From Streptomyces canus 299MFChir4.1 (GTDB lineage: Bacteria > Actinomycetota > Actinomycetes > Streptomycetales > Streptomycetaceae): 64,000 nucleotides of DNA. How positions within the stretch are numbered: the stretch's first letter is position 1; each line of letters begins with the position of its first letter. The position numbers and the translations under genes are program-made. Below, piece after piece: positions 26,638-35,646 of this stretch. The DNA lies in the NCBI RefSeq assembly GCF_000383615.1, contig NZ_KB911592.1:1-64000 (forward strand), given 5' to 3'. Below the pieces are notes generated by a model, which worked only from the letters and a program-made list of their open reading frames with translations, was not told where the DNA came from and made no database searches.

Positions 26638-27648
26638 TTGCACCACCGGAAGATCCAGCACACGCCGGTCGCCGTCACCGAACTCGGCTTCGGCGCCGCA
26701 GTGATCGGCAACCTCTACCGGGTGACCGAAGCCCATGTCGCCTCGGCCGCCCTCGACGCCGCCTGGGACGCGGGCATCCGCTACTTCGACACCGCACCGC
26801 ACTACGGCCTCGGCCTCTCCGAACGCCGGCTCGGCGCCGCCCTGCACGACCGGCCCCGCGATGAGTACGTCGTCTCTTCCAAGGTGGGCCGCCTCCTCGT
26901 CCGCAACGGGCACCCGCGGGGCGTCGACGACGAGGGGTTCGTCGTGCGGGACGACCTGCGCCGGCAGTGGGACTTCAGCCGCGACGGCGTGCTGCGCTCC
27001 CTTGAGGACACGCTGGAGCGCACCGGCCTGAACCGCCTCGACATCGTCTACCTCCACGATCCCGACGACCACTGGGCCCAGGCCGCCGACGAGGCCATGC
27101 CCGCCCTCGCCGAGTTGCGCGACCAGGGCGTGATCGGGGCGATCGGCGCGGGCATGAACCGGTCCGCCATGCTCGCCCGCTTCCTGCGCGAGACCGCCGC
27201 CGACGTGGTGATGCTCGCCGGGCGCTACACCCTGCTCGACCAGTCCGCCCTGGACGACGTCCTGCCCGCCGCGCAAGCCCACGGCAAGAGCGTCGTCTCC
27301 GTCGGCGTCTTCAACTCCGGCCTCCTCTCCCAGGACCGGCCCGCCGAGGGCATGAAGTACGACTACCAGGACGCCCCGCCCGACCTGGTGCGGCGGGCCC
27401 TGGCCATCGCCGAGGTCTGCGAGCGCTACGGCACCACCCTGCCGGCCGCCGCCATCGCCTTCCCCCGCACGCACCCCGCCGTCGTCAACGTCACCCTCGG
27501 CATGCGTACCGCGGAGCAGGTCGGGCGCAACGTCGAACTGCACGCCCGCCGCGTCCCCGACGGGCTTTGGGACGAACTGCGGGCGCAGGGGCTGATCAGG
27601 GCCGATGTGCCCACCGCGAACGAGGAGCGGCACCCCCGCCGTTCCTGA
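26638..27648 (+). CDS. Aldo/keto reductase, L-fucose (D-threo-aldose) dehydrogenase type
   Basis: A 336-residue AKR. The catalytic tetrad residues are seen in FDTAPHYGLGLSE (Asp, Tyr), SSKVG (Lys) and YLHDPDD (His). GFGAAVIGNLYR and the overall length match L-fucose or D-threo-aldose 1-dehydrogenases, which make the aldonolactone. TTG 26638 follows AGGAG. It would feed the lactonase upstream. Confidence 0.83.
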   Translation: MHHRKIQHTPVAVTELGFGAAVIGNLYRVTEAHVASAALDAAWDAGIRYFDTAPHYGLGLSERRLGAALHDRPRDEYVVSSKVGRLLVRNGHPRGVDDEGFVVRDDLRRQWDFSRDGVLRSLEDTLERTGLNRLDIVYLHDPDDHWAQAADEAMPALAELRDQGVIGAIGAGMNRSAMLARFLRETAADVVMLAGRYTLLDQSALDDVLPAAQAHGKSVVSVGVFNSGLLSQDRPAEGMKYDYQDAPPDLVRRALAIAEVCERYGTTLPAAAIAFPRTHPAVVNVTLGMRTAEQVGRNVELHARRVPDGLWDELRAQGLIRADVPTANEERHPRRS

Positions 27649-27700
27649 CCGGCACGGCGCCACCTCAGCCGTCGTCCGAACACACCTTCTGGAGCCGCTC

Positions 27701-30700
27701 ATGTTCACGTTCCCGAATGTCCGCGCCCCGAAGAGGGGCAGACACCCCGCCGCACGCGGCCTGCGCCTCCTCCCGGCAGCGCTCACGATGGCGCTCTCGG
27801 CCACCGTGCTGGCCTCCCTCACCACATCGACACCCGCCTCGGCCGCGACCCAGGCCACCTACTACGTCTCCCCCAACGGTGACGACTCCAACACCGGCAC
27901 GATCACGGCGCCGTTCAAGACCCTGCGGCACGCCCGGGACGTCGTGCGCACGGTCAACAACAGCATGACCGGGGACATCGACGTCTATCTCCGGGGCGGC
28001 ACCTACCCGGTGAGCAGCACCATCAACTTCACCTCGGCCGACTCCGGCACGAACGGGAACCGTGTCGTCTACGCCGCCTACCCCGGCGAGAAGCCGGTCC
28101 TGGACGCAGGCGTCCAGGTGTCCGGCTGGACCCAGCACAGCGGGAACATCTGGAAGGCCACCCTCAACCGCGACAACAAGCTCCGCGCCCTCTACGTCAA
28201 CGGCAAGCGCACCGAGATGGCGTCGGAGACGATCAACTCGGCCGGATGCTACGGGACCTACACCGTCACGGCCGGCCAGGCTCCCTGGGCCTGGGAGTCG
28301 GGTTCGCAGTGCGACGGGTCCAAGTACAGTCTCTCCGACCTGCCGGCCATCGCCTCCAACCAGGACGACGTCGAGATCATGTCGTCGAGCACCTGGAACA
28401 CGGCCATCGTCGGAGTCCGCCAGATCACCACGAGTTCGGACGGCGCCAACCGCGTGGCCCAGTTCCAGGAACCTGGCGCGGCCATCGCCCAGGGATCGCC
28501 GTACGCCAAGTTCGTCGCCGGCAGCGGCAGCCACACGATCATGAACGCGTTCGAGTTCCTGGACAAGCCGGGCGAGTTCTACTTCAACAAGGGCAGCCAC
28601 ACGCTGTACTACTACAAGTCCAGCTCCGATGACATGACGACGGCGCAGGTCTTCGCGCCGAACAACCTCTCCACCCTCATCGACGTGGCCGGCACGTCCA
28701 CGACCGACCACGCGCGGAACATCACGTTCTCCGGGCTCACGATCGAGCACTCCGACTGGAACCTGGTCAATGTCGCGGGCTCCGTCTTCCGGCAGGGCCA
28801 GCAGGGCAACGCCGGCTCGACCGTGTACTCCAAGCAGAACTTCCACGCGTACACCTACCGCAATGTCGATCTGCCGCCCGCGGCCGTGCAGATCGAGAAC
28901 GCGGACGGGATCGTCCTGCAGGGCAACACGGTGCGGCACACCGGCGCCGACGGGATCACCCTGGCCAACGATGTGACGGACTCGCAGTTGACCGGCAACG
29001 TCACGAATGACATCGCCGGGTCCGCGGTCACCGTGGGGCACCCGCAGCACGTGTACATCGGGGACTACACCTCGACCAACCACGAGAAGTACCCGGTGAA
29101 CGTCGAGGAGCTCTGCAAGAACATATCGATCACGAACAACTACCTCTACGACAGCGCGGTGCTGTTCCAGGGCTCCAGCCCGGTGTCGGCGTACTTCGTG
29201 GATTCCCTTTCCGTGCGGCACAACCGGATCGAGAAGTCTCCGTGGGCGGGCATCACGCTCGGCTGGGGTTGGTGGAACTTCGACGGTTCGGCGAACTCGA
29301 TCAATCCCGGGAACCCGACCACCACGGCGAAGAACAACACCATCAAGTACAACGAGATCTTCGACACGATGCAGGTGCTCGGCGACTCCGCTCCCATCTA
29401 CACGCTGGGCAGCCAGCCCGGTACGGAGATCAGCAACAACTACATCAAGGGTGTCCCGGCCGGCCACAAGTACGGCCTGCACCCCGACGAGGGCTCCGCG
29501 TTCATCAACGAGCACGACAACGTGCTCGACGTCGACCCGGGCCTGGCGTACACCGTCAATTCCGGCACCTGGGGCCGGCAGCACGACCTGACCATCGCCA
29601 ACAACTACGGCACCGTCAACAAGATCGCCGGCAGGAACGTCCCGAACAGCACGATCACGGACGTGCGGGGATACGGGGACAACGTGTGGCCGTCGCAGGC
29701 GTACAGCATCGCCCTGAACGCGGGTCTGGAGGAGGCCTACAAGAAGCTCCTGCCCGCCGCGGTCACGGCTGCGCAGGACTACGCGCTGCCCGCGAGCACG
29801 TTCGCCGGCACGGGCGTGATGACCGTTCCGGTGCGCAGCCCCAAGGACGCGACCAAGACGCTGTGGCTGGCTCCCGCCGGTACGACGGCGTTCGCCGCCG
29901 GTCCCACCATGACCAGCGCGAGCGGCACCTCGACGAGCATCCGCGTCCCGCAGACGGCGGGTGACTACCGGCTCTACGTGGTGGACGCCCAGGGGAACGC
30001 GTCCCCCGCGTCGAACGCCCTCGTGCGGCAGCGCTGGAACCACGTCGACGACAAGGCCGCGGGCGTGGCCTACTCCGGGACCTGGTCGAACTGGAACGAC
30101 ACGAAGGACATGAACGGGTCCGAGAAGGTCACGGGCACCGCGGGCAATTACGCCGAGTTCTCGTTCACCGGCACGGGCGTGCGGTACCTCAGCATGACGC
30201 AGCCGAACATGGGCAAGGTGGACGTCTACATCGACGGCACCCTGGCCCAGGCGGGCATCGACGCCTACGCCCCGACGGTGACGAAGCAGGTGCCGCTGTT
30301 CGAGAAGACAAACCTGGCCGCCGGCCCGCACACGATCAGGGTGGTGTGCACCGGGACGAAGAACACCGCCGCCTCCAGCACCGTCTGCGCGTTGGACGCG
30401 TTCGCCTCCATCCAGTTCCCCGCGAAGAACGCCAACCACAAGGTGGTCAACAAGAGCAGCAACAAGGCGATCGATGTGTCAGGCGGATCGCTGACCGCCG
30501 GAGCCGACATCATCCAGTGGACCGACTCCGGAGCCGGGAACCAGAACTGGCGCTTCGTCCCGGTGGGTGACGGCAGTTACAAGCTCGTCAGCCGGAACAG
30601 TGCCCTGGTCATGGACGTCAGCGGTGCTTCCACCGCGGACGGCGCGTCCGTCGTCCAGTCGTCCGACACCAGCGCCGCGAACCAGCACTGGACCCTGACC

Positions 30701-30841
30701 GCCACCGGAAACGGCTACTACAAGCTCAAGAACGTGAACAGCGACAAGGTGCTCGACGTGTCCTCGGGAGGCAGTCAGCTCGTCCAGTCGACGGACACGA
30801 ACGCCGACAGCCAGCTGTGGAAAGTCGTCAACGTCGACTGA
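27701..30841 (+). CDS. Secreted right-handed beta-helix glycosidase (GH141-like) with CBM13
   Basis: 1046 residues. Signal peptide to about 41, then YYVSPNGDDSNTGTITAPF and VYLRGGTYPVS lead a parallel beta-helix to about 690, followed by an Ig-like stretch, a galactose-binding-like domain (about 776-905) and a ricin-type CBM13 (about 910-1046). The N-terminal pattern resembles GH141, whose characterised members include an alpha-L-fucosidase and a xylanase; that fits the fucose-type operon it follows by 52 bases. Subfamily and activity are not proven. ATG 27701 follows GGAG. Confidence 0.8.
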   Translation: MFTFPNVRAPKRGRHPAARGLRLLPAALTMALSATVLASLTTSTPASAATQATYYVSPNGDDSNTGTITAPFKTLRHARDVVRTVNNSMTGDIDVYLRGGTYPVSSTINFTSADSGTNGNRVVYAAYPGEKPVLDAGVQVSGWTQHSGNIWKATLNRDNKLRALYVNGKRTEMASETINSAGCYGTYTVTAGQAPWAWESGSQCDGSKYSLSDLPAIASNQDDVEIMSSSTWNTAIVGVRQITTSSDGANRVAQFQEPGAAIAQGSPYAKFVAGSGSHTIMNAFEFLDKPGEFYFNKGSHTLYYYKSSSDDMTTAQVFAPNNLSTLIDVAGTSTTDHARNITFSGLTIEHSDWNLVNVAGSVFRQGQQGNAGSTVYSKQNFHAYTYRNVDLPPAAVQIENADGIVLQGNTVRHTGADGITLANDVTDSQLTGNVTNDIAGSAVTVGHPQHVYIGDYTSTNHEKYPVNVEELCKNISITNNYLYDSAVLFQGSSPVSAYFVDSLSVRHNRIEKSPWAGITLGWGWWNFDGSANSINPGNPTTTAKNNTIKYNEIFDTMQVLGDSAPIYTLGSQPGTEISNNYIKGVPAGHKYGLHPDEGSAFINEHDNVLDVDPGLAYTVNSGTWGRQHDLTIANNYGTVNKIAGRNVPNSTITDVRGYGDNVWPSQAYSIALNAGLEEAYKKLLPAAVTAAQDYALPASTFAGTGVMTVPVRSPKDATKTLWLAPAGTTAFAAGPTMTSASGTSTSIRVPQTAGDYRLYVVDAQGNASPASNALVRQRWNHVDDKAAGVAYSGTWSNWNDTKDMNGSEKVTGTAGNYAEFSFTGTGVRYLSMTQPNMGKVDVYIDGTLAQAGIDAYAPTVTKQVPLFEKTNLAAGPHTIRVVCTGTKNTAASSTVCALDAFASIQFPAKNANHKVVNKSSNKAIDVSGGSLTAGADIIQWTDSGAGNQNWRFVPVGDGSYKLVSRNSALVMDVSGASTADGASVVQSSDTSAANQHWTLTATGNGYYKLKNVNSDKVLDVSSGGSQLVQSTDTNADSQLWKVVNVD

Positions 30842-30864
30842 TCCACGAGACAAAGGGGTGTGAG

Positions 30865-30899
30865 GGACGGCGCCGGCCGAACCCGGACCGGCGCCGTCC
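30865..30899 (+). terminator. Hairpin after the beta-helix gene
   Basis: A 12-base perfect stem (30865-30876 with 30888-30899) closes the long operon before the GH43 gene. Confidence 0.65.
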
Positions 30900-30977
30900 T
30901 GCGTACCTCCATCACCGCGCATTCGAGTCGAGCAGTACCACCTCACATGTGATGACCCCTACCAAGGGACGGGACTT

Positions 30978-33029
30978 GTGGACCTCACCAGACGACAACT
31001 CGGTCGGCTCGCCGCGGTCGGCACCGGAGCGCTCCTGCTGCCGGGCCTGCTGCCACCGGGCAGGGCGGCGGCGGCCGCGCTGTCGGCCGGCAAGTGGGGC
31101 GACCAGGGCGACGGCACCTACGTCAACCCGGTTCTCCCGGGCGATTTCAGCGACTGGGACTGCGTCCGGGTCGGCGACGACTACTACGGCATCACCAGCA
31201 CGTTCGGATACTCCCCCGGCGTTGCCGTGCTGCACTCGAAGGACCTGGTCAACTGGCGTACGCTCGGCGGCGCGGTCGGTGACGTGACCCAGATCGGACC
31301 ACTGCTGAACTGGGACCGGATGAACCGCTACGGCCGCGGCGTGTGGGCCGGGGCCATCCGCTTCCACGCGGGGCGCTACTGGGTGTACTTCAACACTCCC
31401 GACGAAGGCTTCTTCATGACGTCGGCACCCTCGCCGGCCGGACCGTGGAACCCGCTGACGGCGGTGTGGCGGACCTCCGGCTGGGACGACCCGTGCCCCT
31501 TCTGGGACGACGACGGCCAGGGCTACCTCGTCGCCACGCACTACTCGGACAGTTACAAGATCAACCTGTTCCAGCTGTCCGCGGACGGCACGTCACTGCT
31601 CGGCACACCCACGGTCATCCACCAGTCGCCGGGCAGCGAGGCCAACAAGCTGTACAAGATCAACGGCCTCTATTACCACCTGTACAGCGAGGTGAAGTCC
31701 GAGGGCCGGGTGCTGATGATGAACCGCAGCTCCAACCTCTACGGCCCCTACGAGACCAAACAGCTCGAACACGTCAACGCCTCGGTGGACCGCGAGCCCA
31801 ACCAGGGCGGACTGGTGCAGGCCCCCGACGACACCTGGTACTTCGTGACCCACCACGGCCACGGCGACTGGGAGGGGCGTCCGCTGTCCCTTCTTCCGGT
31901 GACCTGGGTGGACGGCTGGCCGATCCTGGGCCAGGTGGGCACGGACGGCATAGGCACCATGGTGTGGACGGGCCGGGTGCCCGCCGGCGGCACACCTGGG
32001 CTGCCGGTCGACGCACTTCCCGCCGTGGTGACGAGCGACCTGTTCACCGGCACCGGCCTCAAGCCGCAGTGGGAGTGGTACTACCAGGCGCGTGCCGGCT
32101 ACTGGTCGCTGACCGAACGCCCGGGCCACCTGCGGCTCAAGGCGTTCGCCCCGCTGGCCGGCGACAACCTGACCAAGGTGGGGAACACCCTCACCCAGCG
32201 GGCGCTGCGCACGGCGGGCGGGGCCACGGTCACCGTCCGCATGGAACTGGCCGGCCTCGCCGACGGCCAGCACGCCGGACTGTGCCACTACGCGGCCACC
32301 TACGCGGGCCTGGGCGTCCGGCGCACCGGGACCACGACCACGATCACGCACAACGCCGGCGGCACCCTCACCGACGGCCCGGCCGTCACGCAGAACGCCG
32401 TGTGGCTGCGTACCACCTGGGACGTCAACGGCGTCAGCCGGTTCTCCTACAGTCTCGACGGCAGCACGTTCACTCCGTTCGGCAGCACATACCAGCTCAC
32501 CTGGGGCGGCTACCGCAGCGACCGGATCGGCCTGTACACCTACAACCCGAACAACACCGGCTACGTCGATGTGGACTCGGTGCAGTACACGGTCGCGCCC
32601 ACCCTGGCGTACAAGTGCGTCAGTGTGCGCAGCGGCAAGGTCGCCGATGTCTCCGGAGCCTCCCAGACTGACGGCGCCACCGTGATCCAGTGGGCCGACA
32701 ACGGCAGGCCGAACCAGCAGTGGGCCTTCCAGTCCACCGGAGACGGCTACCACACCGTCATGTGCGTCAACAGCGGCAAGGTCCTCGACGTGGCGGGGTC
32801 CTCGACGGCGGACGGCGCACGGCTCGTGCAGTCGACGGCCGACGGGCGGACCAGCCAGCAGTGGCAGCTGCGTCCACTGAACGGTGGCGCGTTCGCCATG
32901 GTCAACCGCAACAGCGGCAAGGTGCTGGATGTCAGCGGTGGCAGTGCGGCCGACGGTGCCGCGCTGATCCAGTTCACCGACCGGGGCAGCACCAACCAGC
33001 AGTGGACGTTCTCCCGCGTCACCAGCTAG
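30978..33029 (+). CDS. Tat-exported GH43 glycosidase with CBM13
   Basis: 683 residues. Tat signal TRRQLGRLAAVG; five-bladed propeller (about 45-330) with base Asp in GDFSDWD, Asp in DDPCPFWDDDG and acid Glu in SEANKLYK, as in GH43 subfamily 12-type arabinofuranosidases/xylosidases. A concanavalin-like accessory beta-sandwich (about 350-535) and a CBM13 (about 540-683) follow. GTG 30978 follows AAGGGA. Likely removes arabinose or xylose side groups. Confidence 0.87.
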   Translation: MDLTRRQLGRLAAVGTGALLLPGLLPPGRAAAAALSAGKWGDQGDGTYVNPVLPGDFSDWDCVRVGDDYYGITSTFGYSPGVAVLHSKDLVNWRTLGGAVGDVTQIGPLLNWDRMNRYGRGVWAGAIRFHAGRYWVYFNTPDEGFFMTSAPSPAGPWNPLTAVWRTSGWDDPCPFWDDDGQGYLVATHYSDSYKINLFQLSADGTSLLGTPTVIHQSPGSEANKLYKINGLYYHLYSEVKSEGRVLMMNRSSNLYGPYETKQLEHVNASVDREPNQGGLVQAPDDTWYFVTHHGHGDWEGRPLSLLPVTWVDGWPILGQVGTDGIGTMVWTGRVPAGGTPGLPVDALPAVVTSDLFTGTGLKPQWEWYYQARAGYWSLTERPGHLRLKAFAPLAGDNLTKVGNTLTQRALRTAGGATVTVRMELAGLADGQHAGLCHYAATYAGLGVRRTGTTTTITHNAGGTLTDGPAVTQNAVWLRTTWDVNGVSRFSYSLDGSTFTPFGSTYQLTWGGYRSDRIGLYTYNPNNTGYVDVDSVQYTVAPTLAYKCVSVRSGKVADVSGASQTDGATVIQWADNGRPNQQWAFQSTGDGYHTVMCVNSGKVLDVAGSSTADGARLVQSTADGRTSQQWQLRPLNGGAFAMVNRNSGKVLDVSGGSAADGAALIQFTDRGSTNQQWTFSRVTS

Positions 33030-33036
33030 CTCGCGG

Positions 33037-33074
33037 CGGCGGGGCCGGAAAGCCATGGCTTTCCGGCCCCGCCG
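33037..33074. terminator. Strong bidirectional hairpin after GH43
   Basis: An 18-base stem of which 14 pairs lie in G/C-rich arms (33037-33054 with 33057-33074), between the GH43 gene and the minus-strand lectin remnant. Confidence 0.75.
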
Positions 33075-33094
33075 TCTTTCTGACCCTTACCGCC

Positions 33095-33235
33095 TCATCC
33101 GGTCACTGGATCGTCCACGCCTGGTTCGACTGGTTCAGTGCCGTCCACTGGTCGATGGCGGCACCGGGCGGGGTGGGCGGGCAGGAGGGCCGCGAGGACG
33201 ACCACTCCGGCCGCGCACACTTTGGTCAGGCTCAC
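33095..33235 (-). pseudogene. Internally deleted secreted lectin-domain gene
   Basis: From GTG 33235 the minus strand encodes a signal-peptide-like start (VSLTKVCAAGVVVLAALLP). In another frame just after it comes the last blade of a ricin-type CBM13, AAIDQWTALNQSNQAWTIQ, with its stop at 33103-33105. The middle of the gene is gone. The operator at 33322-33338 lies where this gene's promoter should be, so the lost gene was probably a GntR-controlled CBM13 enzyme. Confidence 0.65.
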
Positions 33236-33321
33236 ACCGATGCGCAGCGTTCTCTAAAGACATCCATCACGACGTCGTTCTCGTAGTGCAGCGGCGACAG
33301 TTGAGAATCATGGAAACGCAC

Positions 33322-33338
33322 AATGAGTAGTACTCATT
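33322..33338. promoter_or_regulatory. Second copy of the operator, AATGAGTagtACTCATT
   Basis: Same 7-base arms as the site at 16285-16301; only the first base of the centre differs. It lies about 90 bases before the start of the deleted lectin gene and 3 bases after the end of the AraC gene. Confidence 0.65.
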
Positions 33339-33340
33339 TG

Positions 33341-34246
33341 CTATCCGCCTTTGTGGGTCTGCCGGAACGCGCCCGGCGTCACACCGGCGTGACGAGTGAA
33401 GAACTTTCCGAAGTTGGTGGGTTCTTGGAATCCCAGACGGCGGGCGATCGTCGCCACTGGTTCGTCGGTGTGGGCGAGCAGCCGCTGGGCCTCCAGAGCC
33501 ACCCGGCCGTCGATGACGTGCTTCACGGGCTGTCCGGTGGCGGCGGCGCAGGCGCGCGTGAGGGTCTTGACGGTGTACCCGAGGCGGTGGGCGTAGTCGG
33601 CGGCGCGGCGGGTGGTGGCGTACCCGCGCTCCAGTTCGGCGCGGAAGCGCACGTACACCTCGCCGCCCGCGTGCGGGTCGCCGCGGCCGTCGGGGCGGGG
33701 CAGCCGGTCGATCTGCAAGAGCACGGTGGCCAGCAGGAGTTGGAGGATCTCCGCCGACACGGCCTCCTCGGGACGGCCGTATTCGGCCCGCATCTGACCG
33801 AGCAGGGTCGACAGCACTGCGTACTCGGGGCGCGCACCCAACTGCCAGCAGGCAGGCCCGTACCACTCCTTCACCAGCCGGTCGGCGCTGCTGCTGTGCG
33901 GCGGGAAGGCCGGTGTGAAGAGGAGGTGGGTGCCGTCGGCGGTTCCCGGCCGGGCGAAGCGCTGCACCTGGCCGGGACGAATCCACAGCAGGGTGCCGGG
34001 GCGGCAGGGGTAGGTCACGAAGTCGACCGCATGCTCCGTGCTGCCCTCCGTGATCAGCGTGAGGGTGTGGAAATCGACCCGGTGCACCAGGTCGGCCCGA
34101 CTTCCCCGGCTCCGCCGCCGCTCGTGCAGGGTCGCCAGGTCGACGATCTCGAAGCCCGGAACGCGTTCCCGTGGCGGGTTGAAGTCGAGCCGCGGGATGG
34201 CACCTCGCTGCGAGGGGTCGGCACCCTCGGAATCCGCAGTCGGCAT
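33341..34246 (-). CDS. AraC-family regulator
   Basis: A 301-residue regulator with an N-terminal cupin sensor (residues about 20-150) and two C-terminal helix-turn-helix motifs: RRAADYAHRLGYTVKTLTRA and the AraC signature ARRLGFQEPTNFGKFFTRHAG. ATG 34246 follows GGAG; an ATG at 34276 is a weaker choice. Divergent, by 132 bases, from the metallo-beta-lactamase gene, which it probably activates. Confidence 0.87.
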   Translation of the reverse strand: MPTADSEGADPSQRGAIPRLDFNPPRERVPGFEIVDLATLHERRRSRGSRADLVHRVDFHTLTLITEGSTEHAVDFVTYPCRPGTLLWIRPGQVQRFARPGTADGTHLLFTPAFPPHSSSADRLVKEWYGPACWQLGARPEYAVLSTLLGQMRAEYGRPEEAVSAEILQLLLATVLLQIDRLPRPDGRGDPHAGGEVYVRFRAELERGYATTRRAADYAHRLGYTVKTLTRACAAATGQPVKHVIDGRVALEAQRLLAHTDEPVATIARRLGFQEPTNFGKFFTRHAGVTPGAFRQTHKGG

Positions 34247-34378
34247 CGAACGCTCCACATGTCCTCGAATTACCATGCCGCGTCTTCAGCGTATCTCGCC
34301 TGCCTGCGGCGTTGCGACAAGAGTGGAGGACATCAAGACGGCGCAAGGGCCGCCTCCACCACCGCAAGGAGCTTCACC

Positions 34379-35158
34379 ATGAATGGCACGGTCACGGTCC
34401 TCGACAGGGGCGCGGTCCGCATCCACAGCTACATGTCGCCGGCGGACACCTTCCACGTCACCACCCAGCTGATCGAGACCCCGGCTCGGCTGATCGCGAT
34501 CGACGCCCAGCTGCTTCCCGCCTACGCGGACGAGGTCGTCGCCTATGCCAAGGGCCTCGGCAAGCCGATGGACCGCCTGATCGTCACCCACGCCCACCCT
34601 GACCACTACAACGGCGCGGCCCGCTTCGGCGTCCCCGTCCACGCCCTGGCCGAGGTGACCGAGCAGATCATCGCCCGCGGCGACAGCCACCTGCCGACCG
34701 GACAGGTCATCCCGCTCACCGAGTTCACCCCGAAAGTCGCCCTCACCCCGGGCACCGAGGTCCTCGACGGCGTCCCCTTCGTCTTCGAGGCCGTCTCCGG
34801 CGGCGAGGCCGCCGACGAACTCCTCGTCAAGCTGCCCGAGCAGGGCGTCCTCATCGCCCAGGACCTCGTCTACAACGACGTCCACCTCTATTTGGGCAAC
34901 AACGACATCACCGGCTGGCGGCAGGCCGTCGACGCACTGGCCTCCGAGAGCGGCTACGACACGATCCTCGCCGGCCACGGCGCCCCTGCCGGCCCGGAGA
35001 TCTACGACGCCGTACGGCGCTACCTCGACGACGCCCGTGAACTGCTCGGCGACGACGGCGACGCGTACAAGAAGGCGATCGTGGACCGATACCCCGCCCA
35101 CGCCGGCCCGTTCATCATCGACATCGCCAACGGGTCGCTGTTCCCCGCCGCCGGCTGA
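34379..35158 (+). CDS. Metallo-beta-lactamase-fold hydrolase
   Basis: 259 residues. The metal site THAHPDHYNGA fits HxHxDH; later ligands are probably Asp in IAQDLVYND and His in LAGHGAP. Such proteins hydrolyse lactones, thioesters or similar small molecules; no substrate can be named. AAGGAG precedes ATG 34379. Confidence 0.85.
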   Translation: MNGTVTVLDRGAVRIHSYMSPADTFHVTTQLIETPARLIAIDAQLLPAYADEVVAYAKGLGKPMDRLIVTHAHPDHYNGAARFGVPVHALAEVTEQIIARGDSHLPTGQVIPLTEFTPKVALTPGTEVLDGVPFVFEAVSGGEAADELLVKLPEQGVLIAQDLVYNDVHLYLGNNDITGWRQAVDALASESGYDTILAGHGAPAGPEIYDAVRRYLDDARELLGDDGDAYKKAIVDRYPAHAGPFIIDIANGSLFPAAG

Positions 35159-35213
35159 CCCCCGCTCGGTTCCCACCTCCCCTTCGGCACACCCTCGTTC
35201 AGAGAGATCCACC

Positions 35214-35590
35214 ATGCCCTCAGTACGTTCGCGGCCCCGTGATGGTTGCGTTTCTCGGCCAGTTCCGTGATGACGTCGTTGGTCTTGTTGCCGGTGCCGA
35301 TCACCTGGCCGGTCTTGCGGTCGACGAGCCGGTAGTAGGTGCCTGAGGAGTCGACGAGGTCGACCTCGGCGTAGGCGATCGTGGACGTGCCCTGGTCGTT
35401 GAGGATCGCTATGCGGCCGGTGCCGTCCACATTTCCTGGTCACCGGCCAGCCAGTGACGGCCGCCGGGCGTTTCCTGCTCCCGGTGTAAAAGGACATCGC
35501 GGAGTTCGTCGTCGATCGCTGAGGCGGTGACGCGGACCAGGGCATCAGTAGGCAGCTTGACAACAGAGTCCGGGACGTTGCGGTAGTCCT
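35214..35590. pseudogene. Rearranged debris of at least three genes
   Basis: A plus-strand start (ATG 35214 behind AGAGAG, reading MPSVRSRP) breaks off within about 20 bases. The minus strand of 35260-35430 encodes a ricin-type tail (AYAEVDLVDSSGTYYRLVDR, GQVIGTGNKTND). The minus strand of 35428-35588 encodes KLPTDALVRVTASAIDDELR without start or stop. None is complete; the order indicates joined breakpoints. Confidence 0.55.
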
Positions 35591-35598
35591 CCCACGAC

Positions 35599-35627
35599 GA
35601 CGGGGCGCCCCGAAGTGGCGCCCCGTC
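35599..35627 (-). terminator. Terminator of the sugar dehydrogenase gene
   Basis: An 11-base perfect stem (35599-35609 with 35617-35627), 20 bases beyond the minus-strand gene ending at 35647. Confidence 0.7.
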
Positions 35628-35646
35628 GCTGTGTGCTGGTCGTCGG

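Noticed and set aside
27665..30439. 924-codon open frame antisense to the beta-helix gene
   Set aside because: No domains and no ribosome binding site; shadow of the plus-strand gene.
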